Assembly: GCA_040290295.1 (NCBI GenBank)
Contig: PSMW01000007.1
Location: 1 to 64,000 of the forward strand
Source: CAADGV01 sp040290295
Lineage (GTDB): Bacteria > Bacteroidota > Ignavibacteria > UBA10030 > UBA6906
Direction: 5' to 3'
Length of the DNA: 64,000 nucleotides
Shown here one piece after another: positions 16,971 to 26,096 of this stretch. The first letter of the stretch is position 1; every line of letters starts with the position of its first letter. Made by a program: the position numbers and the translations under genes. Under the pieces are notes generated by a model. That model worked only from the letters and a program-made list of their open reading frames with translations, searched no databases and was not told where the DNA came from.

Positions 16971-17195
16971 ATGAATCATTTTCTCTCGGCGGCTTCTCCC
17001 CCGTTTCTCTTCGTCAACAGCTCCATTGAACGATTCCATGTAGGTTGGGACAAAGCGATTGCGCTCCTGCGCGCACACGGCATTTCAGCCGAAGTCCGCA
17101 CGATCAACGGCATACCACATCCCGTTTCGTTATTTCATCCGTGGCTCAACGCGACGGCGCGGTATGTCACCCGCGTTCTGAAACGCCCGTTGTAA
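16971..17195 (+). pseudogene. C-terminal remnant of an acetyl-xylan-esterase-type alpha/beta hydrolase
   Basis: A 74-codon fragment whose sequence (PPFLFVNSSIERFH, GWDKAI, HPVSLFHPWL) matches, from memory, the last 65 residues of Bacteroidota carbohydrate-esterase/alpha-beta-hydrolase proteins. That region includes the catalytic-His neighbourhood IPHP. The nucleophile half is absent, and 16776-16970 contains no recognisable upstream part. It is therefore read as a gene remnant. It lies next to the broken ychF. Confidence 0.55.
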
Positions 17196-17278
17196 CTGCT
17201 GACGCATTTTCCTATTATTCTCCCGCCTGCAGTCATCCAGTCACTCGATTTGAATTACATCGACGCCATCAACGCTTC

Positions 17279-18375
17279 ATGGGATTGACGTGTGGTATCG
17301 TCGGCTTGCCGAACGTCGGCAAATCGACACTCTTCAATGCCCTCACTACCGCGGGAGCTGAGGCAGCGAACTATCCATTCTGCACCATCGATCCAAGCGT
17401 CGGGGTCGTAGCGGTGCCCGATCATCGGCTGGATGTGCTTGCGCAGATCTATCGTCCGGCGAACGTTGTTCCGACCACGATTGAGATTGTGGATATCGCA
17501 GGATTGGTGCGCGGTGCAAGCAAAGGAGAAGGATTGGGCAATCAGTTTCTGGCGCATATACGAGAAGTGGACGCCATCGTTCACGTCGTCCGCTGCTTTG
17601 ACGACCCGTATGTTGTGCATGTCGATGGCTCGGTCGATCCTCAACGCGATATGGAAGTGGTGGAAACAGAGTTGATCCTCAAGGATTTGGAGACCGTCGA
17701 GCGCAAGAAGACGGAAGCGGAGCGGAAAGCAAAGAGCGGAGACAAGAAGGCGACGCTCGAAGCGTCGTTCTACGAAGCAGTCCGCACGCATCTGCTCGGC
17801 GGCAGGCTTGTCCGCTCTTTGGCTGTGGCGACAGACGAATAACGCCGTTGGTTACGCGATCTCCACCTGCTGATATACAAACCGGTGATGTACGTGTGCA
17901 ACGTGCAGGAGTCAGATCTGAAAGGGGAGAACGAGTATGTACATTCTGTTCGCGCCGTAGCCGAGCGTGAAGGAGCAAACGTGGTGGTCGTCAGTGCCGC
18001 GATTGAAGCGGAAGTGGTGGAACTGCCATTGGAAGACCGCGCCGCCGTTCTCTCGGATTTGGGAATGAAGGAGTCGGGCTTGAACAACGTGTGGTACGTG
18101 CAGGATACGATCTGTTGCAGTTGCTCACATTCTTCACGGCTGGATCAAAGGAAGCACGTGCGTGGACGGTGCCGAAACGGACGCGGGCACCTGCCGCCGG
18201 CGTAATCCATTCGGACTTCGAGAGAGGATTCATTCGTGCCGAAGTCATGAGTTTCGAGGATTTGGCTCGTTACGGCTCGGAACAAGCGATGAAAGACCAC
18301 GGCTTGCTGCGCATCGAAGGGAAGGAGTACCTCATGCGGGATGGCGATGGTGTTTCCTTCCGTTTCAATGTTTGA
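17279..18375 (+). pseudogene. ychF: YchF/OLA1-type ATPase, broken by a stop codon and a frameshift
   Basis: This is a full-length homologue of the translation-associated ATPase YchF. It has G1 GLPNVGKST, the nucleotide motif VDIAGLV, the coiled-coil insert rich in Lys/Glu, and the C-terminal TGS domain ending DGDGVSFRFNV. Two lesions interrupt it. Codon 188 is TAA (17840-17842) where the family context TDEQ suggests CAA. Near 18089 a GTGTGG in place of GTGG shifts the frame by two bases between GLNN and VRAGYDLL. Apart from these the frame is clean and the total length is right (364 codons), so the damage is recent or is sequence error. YchF is nearly universal, so another copy or an assembly fault should be considered. 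Confidence 0.9.
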
Positions 18376-18400
18376 TTCTTTCTTGAAAGGATTGTATTTT
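18372..18400 (+). promoter_or_regulatory. Predicted promoter of the TonB receptor gene
   Basis: TTGATT, 17 bases, TATTTT, starting at the ychF stop and about 98 bases ahead of the receptor ATG. A second -10-like TACATT lies at 18451 without a matching -35. Confidence 0.5.
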
Positions 18401-18497
18401 TACGGCGTCACGTTCGACCCTACTTCGGAACACCCGATGCACCTTCGTTCTACATTAATCTAATCCACATCCCCAATCACACATCAGGAGCAACATT

Positions 18498-20819
18498 ATG
18501 AAGCATCGAACTCTACCACTTGTACGAGTCGGAGCGGTGATGGTGCTTGTGCTCGTCGTATTCTCTGCTTTCGCGCAAACGACAGGGACAATTGAGGGCA
18601 AGGTGACTGACAAGCGGACGGGCGATCCTCTCCCGTATGTCAACATCGTGGTGAAGGGTACGACCATCGGCGCTGCGACGAACGTTGACGGACGGTACGA
18701 GATAAAGAATCTTGCACCCGGTACATACACGTTGGTTGCCCGTTTAGTGGGACACGAGACGCAGGAGGTGCCGAACGTCGTCGTTGATGCTGGCAAGATG
18801 ACCGTCCAGAACATTGTCCTGGCGGAGGCGTCTGTCCAGATTTCGGAAATGACGGTGTACGGAGCGTCGCGTCGCGCTGAGCGCATTACCGAAGCACCAG
18901 CGGCAATCAGCACGCTCGCACCGAAGGAGATTCAACTCTACTCTGCAACCGGACAACTGCCACGCCTGCTGGAAATGCAACCGGGTGTCGATATCGTGCA
19001 GAGTGGTGTGAACGACTTCAACATCAACACGCGCGGTTTCAATAGCTCGCTCAACCGCCGATTGTTGGTCTTGTTAGATGGTCGAGACTTGGCGATCGCT
19101 TTTCTGGGTTCCCAAGAATGGAATGGGTTTCCGATCCCACTCGAAGATATTGGGCGTCTGGAACTTGTGCGTGGTCCGGGTTCGGCTCTCTACGGACCGA
19201 ATGCGTTCAACGGCGTCATCAACATTACTACACCAGCCCCGAAGGACATACAGGGGACAAAACTCACCTACTGTGTTGGTGAATTGGCGTTGCAGCGCGC
19301 CGATGTTCGCTACGCGGGGGTTCTCGATGAACACTTCAGCATCAAAGCCAACGCCGGGCGCGTACAGAGCGGTACGTGGACCCGCTCGCGCGCGCATGCC
19401 GGCCCGTACGAGTATCCCGGGCTGTCCCGTGAGGCCCGTGCCTTGAATACGGGTGATGTCACCTCGATGTATTTCAACGGCCGTGTCGATTACGAGTTTG
19501 CCGAGAACATCCTCACAGCCGAAGGCGGTTTTTCCGAGGTGCAAAATGAAGTCTACATCACCGGTATCGGTCGTGTGCAAGTTACCAAAGCGCACAAGCC
19601 ATGGGGTCGCATCAACTTCATCAATCCCAATTTGAACGTGATGTTCTGGGCTCAAGGACGGAAGAGTGTCGAACCCCAATACTCGCTTGCTTCCGGTGCG
19701 CCGCTGGATGAACGCTCGGGGATCGTGCATGGCGAAGTGCAATACAACTTTTCGACACTGGAAGATCAAGTGCGGGTGGTGTTGGGCGCATCGCATCGCT
19801 ACTACCACGTCAACACGCGCGGGACGTTGATGAAGGATGTGCAGGACGATAACACCAGCGGCATCTTCGGGCAAGTGGAGTACACCCCCTTCGAGTGGAT
19901 CAAGCTTGTCGGCGCAGCCCGATGGGATCGCAGCACGCTGCACGCGGATCAGTGGTCGCCGAAAGGCGCCATCGTCTGGACTCCTCATGCCGATCATACG
20001 TTGCGCGTTACCTTCAACGAGGCGTTCCAAGTTCCCAACTACTCGGAGTTCTTCCTCCGTGTTGCGGCGGGAACGGTTCCACCCACTCTGTACACTGATC
20101 CTCGCAATCCCGGGCAGCCTGTCCCGATCCTCGCTCGGGGTAACGACAAGCTGACGGTCGAGAAGATCGAAGGCTATGAAGTTGGCTACAAAGGTATCTT
20201 CTTCGACAAAAAATTGTTCGTCACCGTTGACGGCTACTTCAACAGGGTGAAGAACTTCGTCACCGATTTGCTGCAAGGCGTCAACCCGCAGTATCCCTAT
20301 AATCCGCCGGCGGGATTGGCAGAAGTCTTGCGCCGCACCTTGCCGGGCTTGACGATTGTCGATGGCAAGCCTGCAGTTGTGGTTTCCTATACCAACGCCG
20401 GCAAAGTGGACGAAACCGGTGTCGAAGTAGGCTTCAACTATTACATCAACGATGAAGTGTCGATCAACGGCAACTGGACGTGGTACGACTTCAAGGTGAA
20501 AGAACAGCAGTTGGGTGATGTGCTGTTGCCCAACGCGCCGAAGCATAAGTTCGCCGGAGGCATCTTGTGGACTCGTCCGGACGGCATCGATCTCTCCCTC
20601 AGCGCACGGAACGTTCAGCCGTATCCGTGGGCTGCAGGCGTGTTTGCCGGACCGATTCGTGCGTACACGCTTGTGAACGGTTCGGTGTCCTATCGTCTCT
20701 CGAAGAATTATCGTGTGGGCATCACGGTCACCAACATGTTCGACAATCGTGTGTATCAACTCTTCGGTGGATCGGTGATCGGCCGTCAAGCGATCGCGTC
20801 TGTGACGGCGACGTTCTGA
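18498..20819 (+). CDS. TonB-dependent outer-membrane receptor
   Basis: A 773-residue outer-membrane protein. A signal peptide (to about residue 26) is followed by a carboxypeptidase-regulatory-like beta domain (28-115), a plug domain (about 120-230, with VLLDGRDLAI and LELVRGPGSALYGPNAFNGVINI) and a beta-barrel ending in Phe (VTATF). This is the Bacteroidota style of receptor and imports large substrates using TonB energy. The ATG follows AGGAGCAACATT. The next gene is an SGNH-hydrolase lipoprotein 45 bases downstream, probably in the same transcript. The substrate (siderophore, vitamin, glycan or lipid) cannot be told. Confidence 0.93.
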   Translation: MKHRTLPLVRVGAVMVLVLVVFSAFAQTTGTIEGKVTDKRTGDPLPYVNIVVKGTTIGAATNVDGRYEIKNLAPGTYTLVARLVGHETQEVPNVVVDAGKMTVQNIVLAEASVQISEMTVYGASRRAERITEAPAAISTLAPKEIQLYSATGQLPRLLEMQPGVDIVQSGVNDFNINTRGFNSSLNRRLLVLLDGRDLAIAFLGSQEWNGFPIPLEDIGRLELVRGPGSALYGPNAFNGVINITTPAPKDIQGTKLTYCVGELALQRADVRYAGVLDEHFSIKANAGRVQSGTWTRSRAHAGPYEYPGLSREARALNTGDVTSMYFNGRVDYEFAENILTAEGGFSEVQNEVYITGIGRVQVTKAHKPWGRINFINPNLNVMFWAQGRKSVEPQYSLASGAPLDERSGIVHGEVQYNFSTLEDQVRVVLGASHRYYHVNTRGTLMKDVQDDNTSGIFGQVEYTPFEWIKLVGAARWDRSTLHADQWSPKGAIVWTPHADHTLRVTFNEAFQVPNYSEFFLRVAAGTVPPTLYTDPRNPGQPVPILARGNDKLTVEKIEGYEVGYKGIFFDKKLFVTVDGYFNRVKNFVTDLLQGVNPQYPYNPPAGLAEVLRRTLPGLTIVDGKPAVVVSYTNAGKVDETGVEVGFNYYINDEVSINGNWTWYDFKVKEQQLGDVLLPNAPKHKFAGGILWTRPDGIDLSLSARNVQPYPWAAGVFAGPIRAYTLVNGSVSYRLSKNYRVGITVTNMFDNRVYQLFGGSVIGRQAIASVTATF

Positions 20820-20864
20820 TTCGAACGATGTTCACTTCATCAATTTTTTAGAAAGGGTTACACC

Positions 20865-22310
20865 ATGACAACGTTCAAGCATACACCGGTGATGGTGCTT
20901 GCGCTGCTGCTGGTCGTTTCGGGCGCCCTCGTGAGTTGTAAGAAGGACGAAGCAGCACCCACGCCGCCGGAGACACCCTGGAGCAAGGGTTCGCTGGACA
21001 ACGCACGCTATGTGGCGATCGGGAACAGTCTGACGGCGGGCTTCCAGTCCAACGCGCTTTCATCTCGCGACCAAGCCTACAGCTTTCCTAAGTTGATTGC
21101 GGGTGCTATTCGGACGACCGATTTCCAACAGCCGCTCATGAAGGAACCCGGCGTCGGTGCGAGAAAGAAGCTCGTCTCGCTGACAGGACCTGTCATCATC
21201 GACGAAACCGGCGCCAATCCCCTCGATCTTGCTACCAATCTGAATATTAGGCTTGAACGACCGTACAACAATCTCGGCATTCCGGGCGCCGTGTTGTTCG
21301 ACATGCTCGATCGACCGACGAGCTTCCAACTCAAGAGCGCACAGCGTGGTAATCCGTTCTTTGCCCTCATTCAGCGCGACACAGCGTTGGGAAGGAGTGT
21401 CGTTGCACAGGCGCGGAACGTGCGACCAACGTTTATGACCTGCTGGATCGGGAACAACGACGTGTTGGGCTACGCAACCAGCGGTGGTAGCGGGAGTCCC
21501 ACACCCGCTGCGCAGTTCGACGCCCTGTACGGGCAACTGATGGATAGCCTGAGAGCCATCACCCCGAACGTGATCGTCGCGAACATCCCCGACGTGACCG
21601 CGATTCCCTTCTTCACCACGATCGGACCTTCCGTGCGAGCGGCACTCCCGGCAGGGATTTATCTCCGGTATCAAAAGGGATCGAACACCGGACCGTCGTT
21701 CGATTCGACGCGGTTCACTGAAACGACGCCGCCGTTGTTGCTTCTTACCGGCAGCACGTATGCGTCGCTTCTCGGACGCGGAGGTGGGCAGGGTGGTGGC
21801 AAGTATTATCGCGACAATAACATTACGCCTCCTCCCGGTATCGACACGACAAAGCCGTTCGGCTTCCATCCGCAGAATCCATGGCCCGGTCGCTTGACGC
21901 TCGATGCCGACGAACAAGCTACTGCGGCTGCCGCGATTGCAGCGTTCAACAACAGCATTCGTACACATGCGACGCGTAACGGCTTCGTCGTTCTGGATAT
22001 CAACAGCATCTTCAACAAGATTCGGCAAGAGGGATTGTTCGTGCCGGGCGTTGGAACCTTCTCGCCGGCGTTCATCACCGGCGGCTTGTTCAGCTACGAC
22101 GGCGTGCATCCCTCATCGCGTGGTCACGCGATCGTTGCCAACGAGTTCATCAAACTCATCAATCAAAAGTACAACGCAACCATCACCCCGATCGATGTCC
22201 GGTCGGTGCCGCCGTTGCAAGGCTTGGGCTTCGAGAAGGTGACGATGACGCTCTCCGAGCAAATGGATGTCGGTTCGTTCGACTTCTTGCTGAGTCTCCT
22301 CCGTCGTTGA
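20865..22310 (+). CDS. SGNH/GDSL-family lipoprotein
   Basis: A 481-residue lipoprotein (lipobox ALVSC, Cys25) of the SGNH hydrolase fold. Block I is AIGNSLTAGF (Ser in GNSL), block III is WIGNNDV, and block V is DGVHPSSRGH, so the Ser-Asp-His triad is intact. These enzymes cleave ester bonds in lipids or acylated glycans. Its place directly after a TonB receptor suggests surface or periplasmic processing of the receptor's cargo. A hairpin terminator follows. Confidence 0.85.
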   Translation: MTTFKHTPVMVLALLLVVSGALVSCKKDEAAPTPPETPWSKGSLDNARYVAIGNSLTAGFQSNALSSRDQAYSFPKLIAGAIRTTDFQQPLMKEPGVGARKKLVSLTGPVIIDETGANPLDLATNLNIRLERPYNNLGIPGAVLFDMLDRPTSFQLKSAQRGNPFFALIQRDTALGRSVVAQARNVRPTFMTCWIGNNDVLGYATSGGSGSPTPAAQFDALYGQLMDSLRAITPNVIVANIPDVTAIPFFTTIGPSVRAALPAGIYLRYQKGSNTGPSFDSTRFTETTPPLLLLTGSTYASLLGRGGGQGGGKYYRDNNITPPPGIDTTKPFGFHPQNPWPGRLTLDADEQATAAAAIAAFNNSIRTHATRNGFVVLDINSIFNKIRQEGLFVPGVGTFSPAFITGGLFSYDGVHPSSRGHAIVANEFIKLINQKYNATITPIDVRSVPPLQGLGFEKVTMTLSEQMDVGSFDFLLSLLRR

Positions 22311-22332
22311 TCCGCACCGCAACAGGATGCGC

Positions 22333-22366
22333 AAGGGCATGCCGAACGGCGTGCCCTTGTTTGTTG
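22333..22366 (+). terminator. Rho-independent terminator of the TonB-receptor operon
   Basis: An 11-base stem (AAGGGCATGCC with GGCGTGCCCTT, one G-T pair) with a GAAC loop, followed by GTTTGTTG. Confidence 0.75.
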
Positions 22367-22682
22367 TCGGGACGACACCTCAATCTCCAGCTTCTCTTTG
22401 CGACGAAGCATCGTGCATCCTGCCACAATGATTGCAGCCGCTTGCTCTCGTACCGAACGTTTTAGATGTGTTCAACGGATTGAAGAACAGCATCGTCACT
22501 GTCTCATCGTTGGTTTGTGTCTCCTGCTTGATATATTTCCGCTTCATCCTTACCTTGTGCACGGTTGTTTCACTCTTCCGTTCTTGTCATGTCTTCGATG
22601 TGTAGTGTTTGCTGCGAGTGCGGCGAGCCATCTGTTCACATCCTTGAGCCTCCAGAGTTCACGTAAATAGGAATGATGATCA
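22367..22682. other. Intergenic leader of sdhCAB
   Basis: About 315 bases with no supported gene. It contains one predicted promoter (22510-22537) and otherwise no structure that I recognise. Confidence 0.5.
22510..22537 (+). promoter_or_regulatory. Predicted promoter of sdhCAB
   Basis: TTGGTT, 16 bases, TATATT (then TCC). It would give a leader of about 140 bases. The spacing is one base shorter than at most promoters in this window. Confidence 0.4.
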
Positions 22683-23339
22683 ATGGGTAAAACCGCGAAG
22701 TTTCTTCAATCATCGGTCGGCAGGAAAGTGGTGATGTCGCTGTCGGGGTTGTTCCTGTGTAGCTTTCTTGTTCTTCATCTCACGGTCAATCTGTTCGCAC
22801 TGCAGGTCAAAAGCGACGGCGGTGCGGAGTTCGATACCTATGCGCACTTCATGGCGACCTATCCCCTCATTCGGCCCTTGGAGTGGTTGCTGTTTGCGGG
22901 CTTCTTAGTGCATGCCGTGTTGGGGTTGTACCTTGAAGTGTTGAACCGCCGCAGGCGTCCCATCGGCTACGAGGTCAATCGTGCACACGAGAACAGCACG
23001 TGGACGTCGCGATTCGTGTGGTTGACCGGCATTCTGGTCGGCGTTTTCCTCGTCGTGCATGTGAATACCTTCTTTGTCCAGTCGCGCTTCTTCGATCATC
23101 GCCCCATGATCGAGCTGATCAAGGAAGCGTTCGCCCGGCCGGGCTATGTGGCGTTCTATATGGTCTCATTGTTCTTCCTTGCGCTTCACTTGAAGCACGG
23201 GTTTCAGTCGGCGTTTCAAACGCTTGGACTTCGCGTGGGTAAGTTTCAAAAGCTTATTCACGCCGTGGGGGTTCTGTTCTGGCTTGTCATCCCGATCGGT
23301 TTTGCCATCATCCCCCTTTACTTTCTCTTTGCTTTCTAA
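22683..23339 (+). CDS. sdhC: Succinate dehydrogenase/fumarate reductase cytochrome b subunit (b558 type)
   Basis: A 218-residue membrane subunit of complex II in the single large cytochrome form used by Bacteroidota, Chlorobiota and Bacillus. There are five predicted membrane segments, with haem-ligand-like histidines in LVLHLTVNL, GFLVHAVLG, LVVHVNTF and LALHLKHGF. It anchors SdhAB and passes electrons to or from quinone. It is the first gene of sdhCAB with a 12-base gap to sdhA. Confidence 0.92.
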   Translation: MGKTAKFLQSSVGRKVVMSLSGLFLCSFLVLHLTVNLFALQVKSDGGAEFDTYAHFMATYPLIRPLEWLLFAGFLVHAVLGLYLEVLNRRRRPIGYEVNRAHENSTWTSRFVWLTGILVGVFLVVHVNTFFVQSRFFDHRPMIELIKEAFARPGYVAFYMVSLFFLALHLKHGFQSAFQTLGLRVGKFQKLIHAVGVLFWLVIPIGFAIIPLYFLFAF

Positions 23340-23351
23340 ACGGAACGATCT

Positions 23352-25265
23352 ATGGCACTGAACGCAAGAATTCCCGACGGTCCCATTCAGCAGAAGTGGG
23401 ACAATCATCGATTCACCATGAAGCTGGTGAACCCCGCCAACAAGCGGAAGTACCACATCATCGTAGTGGGAACGGGGCTTGCCGGTTCGTCGGCGGCAGC
23501 ATCGCTTGCCGAATTGGGCTACAACGTGACGGCGTTGTGTTATCACGAATCACCGCGCCGTGCACACAGCATTGCAGCGCAAGGCGGCATCAACGCTCCG
23601 AAAAATTATCCGAACGACGGCGACAGTATTTGGCGGCTGTTTTACGACACGGTGAAAGGGGGCGACTACCGCGCCCGTGAGGCAAACGTGTACCGTCTTG
23701 CCCAAGTGAGCAACAATATCATCGATCAATGTGTTGCGCAAGGTGTGCCGTTTGCGCGCGAGTACGGCGGCTTACTCGATAATCGGTCCTTCGGCGGGGC
23801 ACAAGTCTCACGTACGTTCTACGCACGCGGGCAAACCGGGCAGCAACTGTTGCTCGGTGCATACTCGGCACTGTGCCGCCAAATCGGATTGGGGAACGTT
23901 AGGTTCTTCGATCGGCGTGAGATGCTCGATCTGGTGGTGATCGACGGAAAGGCACGCGGCATCATTGCCCGCAACATGGTCAACGGGAAGTTCGAAGCGT
24001 ACGTCGGCGATGCAGTGATTCTCGCTACCGGCGGATACGGCAACGTGTTCTTCCTCTCTACGAACGCGAAGATGAGCAACGCGACTGCCACTTGGCGTGC
24101 GCACAAGCGTGGAGCGTTCTTTGGCAATCCCTGCTTCACGCAAATTCATCCGACGTGCATTCCCGTCTCCAGCGACCATCAGTCCAAGTTGACCCTCATG
24201 AGCGAGAGCCTTCGCAACAGCGGGCGCATCTGGGTGCCGAAGAAGCCGGGCGATCGGCGCCATCCGAACGACATCCCGGAACACGAGCGCGATTATTACC
24301 TCGAGCGCCTCTATCCTTCCTTCGGCAACCTCGTACCGCGTGATGTCGCTTCGCGGCGCGCGAAGGAAATGTGCGATACAGGACATGGTGTTGGACCCAC
24401 AGGCTTGGCTGTGTACCTGGATTTTTCCGATACGATCAAACGACTGGGCAAGCAGTGGGTGGTAGAGAAGTACGGCAACCTGTTCGATATGTATCAACAG
24501 ATCACCGGTGAGAACGCATACGAGCAGCCGATGCGGATTTATCCCGCCGTGCATTACACGATGGGAGGCTTGTGGGTCGATTACAATCTGATGAGCACGA
24601 TCCCCGGATTGTTCGTTCTCGGGGAAGCGAACTTTTCCGATCACGGTGCGAACCGGCTCGGCGCCAGCGCCCTTATGCAGGGCCTCGCCGACGGCTACTT
24701 CATCATTCCCTACACCATCGGCGATTATCTCGCGTCGAACACGTTCCCGAAAGTGGACGAGACACATGCGGCGTTTCGCGACGCCGAACGCGAACTGACA
24801 GCGATGACCGAAAAGCTCATCAGCATCAAAGGCAAACGCCCGGTGGATGAGATTCACAAGCACCTCGGCAAGATCATGTGGGACAAGTGCGGCATGGCGC
24901 GCAACGCTGGGGGCTTGAAGGAGGCGTTGAAGGAGATACCGAAGCTCCACGAAGAGTTTTGGCATAATGTCATGATCCCCGGCAGCGCCGATGCATTCAA
25001 TCAAGAGTTAGAGAAGGCACACCGCGTTGCCGACTTCCTCGAACTTGCAGAGTTGATGTGCTACGACGCGCTCCATCGCGAAGAATCGTGCGGTGGTCAC
25101 TTCCGCGAAGAATATCAAACGGACGAGGGCGAAGCCAAGCGGAACGACGCGAAATTCTCCTACGTTGCTGCATGGGAATTCAAAGGCGTCGGCACGCCGG
25201 AAAAGCTGCACAAAGAACCGCTTGTGTTCGAGTACGTCAAACCGACGCAGCGCAGTTACAAGTGA
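23352..25265 (+). CDS. sdhA: Succinate dehydrogenase/fumarate reductase flavoprotein subunit
   Basis: A 637-residue flavoprotein. It has the FAD-binding motif VVGTGLAGSSAA near residue 40, HSIAAQGGIN carrying the histidine that covalently binds FAD, and HPTCIPV plus the GANRLGASAL segment for substrate and FAD. Its length and the long N-terminal lead before the dinucleotide fold are those of the Bacteroidota-type enzyme. It oxidises succinate, or reduces fumarate when run in reverse, and the sequence does not tell which direction dominates. It sits between sdhC and sdhB. Confidence 0.95.
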   Translation: MALNARIPDGPIQQKWDNHRFTMKLVNPANKRKYHIIVVGTGLAGSSAAASLAELGYNVTALCYHESPRRAHSIAAQGGINAPKNYPNDGDSIWRLFYDTVKGGDYRAREANVYRLAQVSNNIIDQCVAQGVPFAREYGGLLDNRSFGGAQVSRTFYARGQTGQQLLLGAYSALCRQIGLGNVRFFDRREMLDLVVIDGKARGIIARNMVNGKFEAYVGDAVILATGGYGNVFFLSTNAKMSNATATWRAHKRGAFFGNPCFTQIHPTCIPVSSDHQSKLTLMSESLRNSGRIWVPKKPGDRRHPNDIPEHERDYYLERLYPSFGNLVPRDVASRRAKEMCDTGHGVGPTGLAVYLDFSDTIKRLGKQWVVEKYGNLFDMYQQITGENAYEQPMRIYPAVHYTMGGLWVDYNLMSTIPGLFVLGEANFSDHGANRLGASALMQGLADGYFIIPYTIGDYLASNTFPKVDETHAAFRDAERELTAMTEKLISIKGKRPVDEIHKHLGKIMWDKCGMARNAGGLKEALKEIPKLHEEFWHNVMIPGSADAFNQELEKAHRVADFLELAELMCYDALHREESCGGHFREEYQTDEGEAKRNDAKFSYVAAWEFKGVGTPEKLHKEPLVFEYVKPTQRSYK

Positions 25266-25307
25266 CGCTGCACGACCGATACTTTTTGAACGAAGGAGTT
25301 GCAACTC

Positions 25308-26096
25308 ATGGCTGATACCTCGATGACCATTACGCTGAAGGTGTGGCGACAAAAAGATCGTACCTCGCCCGGACAGTTCGTAACGTACACCATGCCGAAC
25401 ATCTCACCCGACATGTCCTTCTTGGAGATGTTGGACTTGCTGAACTTGGAGTTGGTGAGAAAAGGCGAAGATGCGATCGCATTTGATCATGACTGCCGTG
25501 AAGGCATCTGCGGCTCGTGCAGTCTGTACATCAACGGGCGGGCACACGGGCCGCTGCGCGGCGTAACGGCATGCCAACTGCACATGCGATCGTTCAAAGA
25601 CGGCGATACGATTGTCGTCGAGCCGTGGCGTGCCAAGCCCTTTCCTGTGATCAAGGACCTCGTTGTCGATCGTTCCGCTTTCGATCGCATCATGACAGCA
25701 GGCGGATTCATCTCGGTGCGCACCGGTGGTGCGCCGGATGCGAACACCATACCGATACCCAAGCCTGTTGCCGACGAGGCATTCGATGCCGCGGCATGCA
25801 TCGGATGCGGCGCGTGTGTGGCGGCGTGCAAGAACAGCTCGGCAATGTTGTTCGTTGCTGCGAAAGTCTCCCATCTCGCCCTCCTTCCGCAAGGATATCC
25901 GGAGCGCAAGGCGCGCGTCGAAGCGATGGTGGCGCAAATGGATGAAGAAGGATTCGGCAGTTGCACCAACACGTATGCCTGCGAAGCAGAGTGCCCGAAG
26001 CAAATCTCCGTCTCGCACATTGCCCGCCTCAATCGCGAATATCTTCGCGCTAAAATGATCGAAGAAAAGAGCGGTCCTGTCGACTGCGCCGGATGA
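25308..26096 (+). CDS. sdhB: Succinate dehydrogenase/fumarate reductase iron-sulfur subunit
   Basis: A 262-residue protein with a plant-type ferredoxin domain (CREGICGSC and the later Cys in TACQL) for the [2Fe-2S] centre. The C-terminal domain with CIGCGACVAAC and CEAECPK carries the [4Fe-4S] and [3Fe-4S] centres. It links SdhA to the membrane subunit. ATG 25308 follows GAAGGAGTT. A TTG three codons upstream lacks proper spacing. Its stop overlaps the start of the downstream membrane-protein gene as ATGA. Confidence 0.94.
   Translation: MADTSMTITLKVWRQKDRTSPGQFVTYTMPNISPDMSFLEMLDLLNLELVRKGEDAIAFDHDCREGICGSCSLYINGRAHGPLRGVTACQLHMRSFKDGDTIVVEPWRAKPFPVIKDLVVDRSAFDRIMTAGGFISVRTGGAPDANTIPIPKPVADEAFDAAACIGCGACVAACKNSSAMLFVAAKVSHLALLPQGYPERKARVEAMVAQMDEEGFGSCTNTYACEAECPKQISVSHIARLNREYLRAKMIEEKSGPVDCAG

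Noticed and set aside
17885..18205. Middle part of ychF as a separate small gene
   Set aside because: It is in the same frame as the first part and continues the YchF sequence directly after the TAA codon.
19074..20789. Minus-strand open frame of about 571 codons inside the TonB receptor gene
   Set aside because: Fully antisense to a well-supported receptor, His/Arg/Asp-rich shadow composition, no ribosome site.
23808..25004. Minus-strand open frame of about 398 codons inside sdhA
   Set aside because: Antisense shadow of a highly conserved gene.
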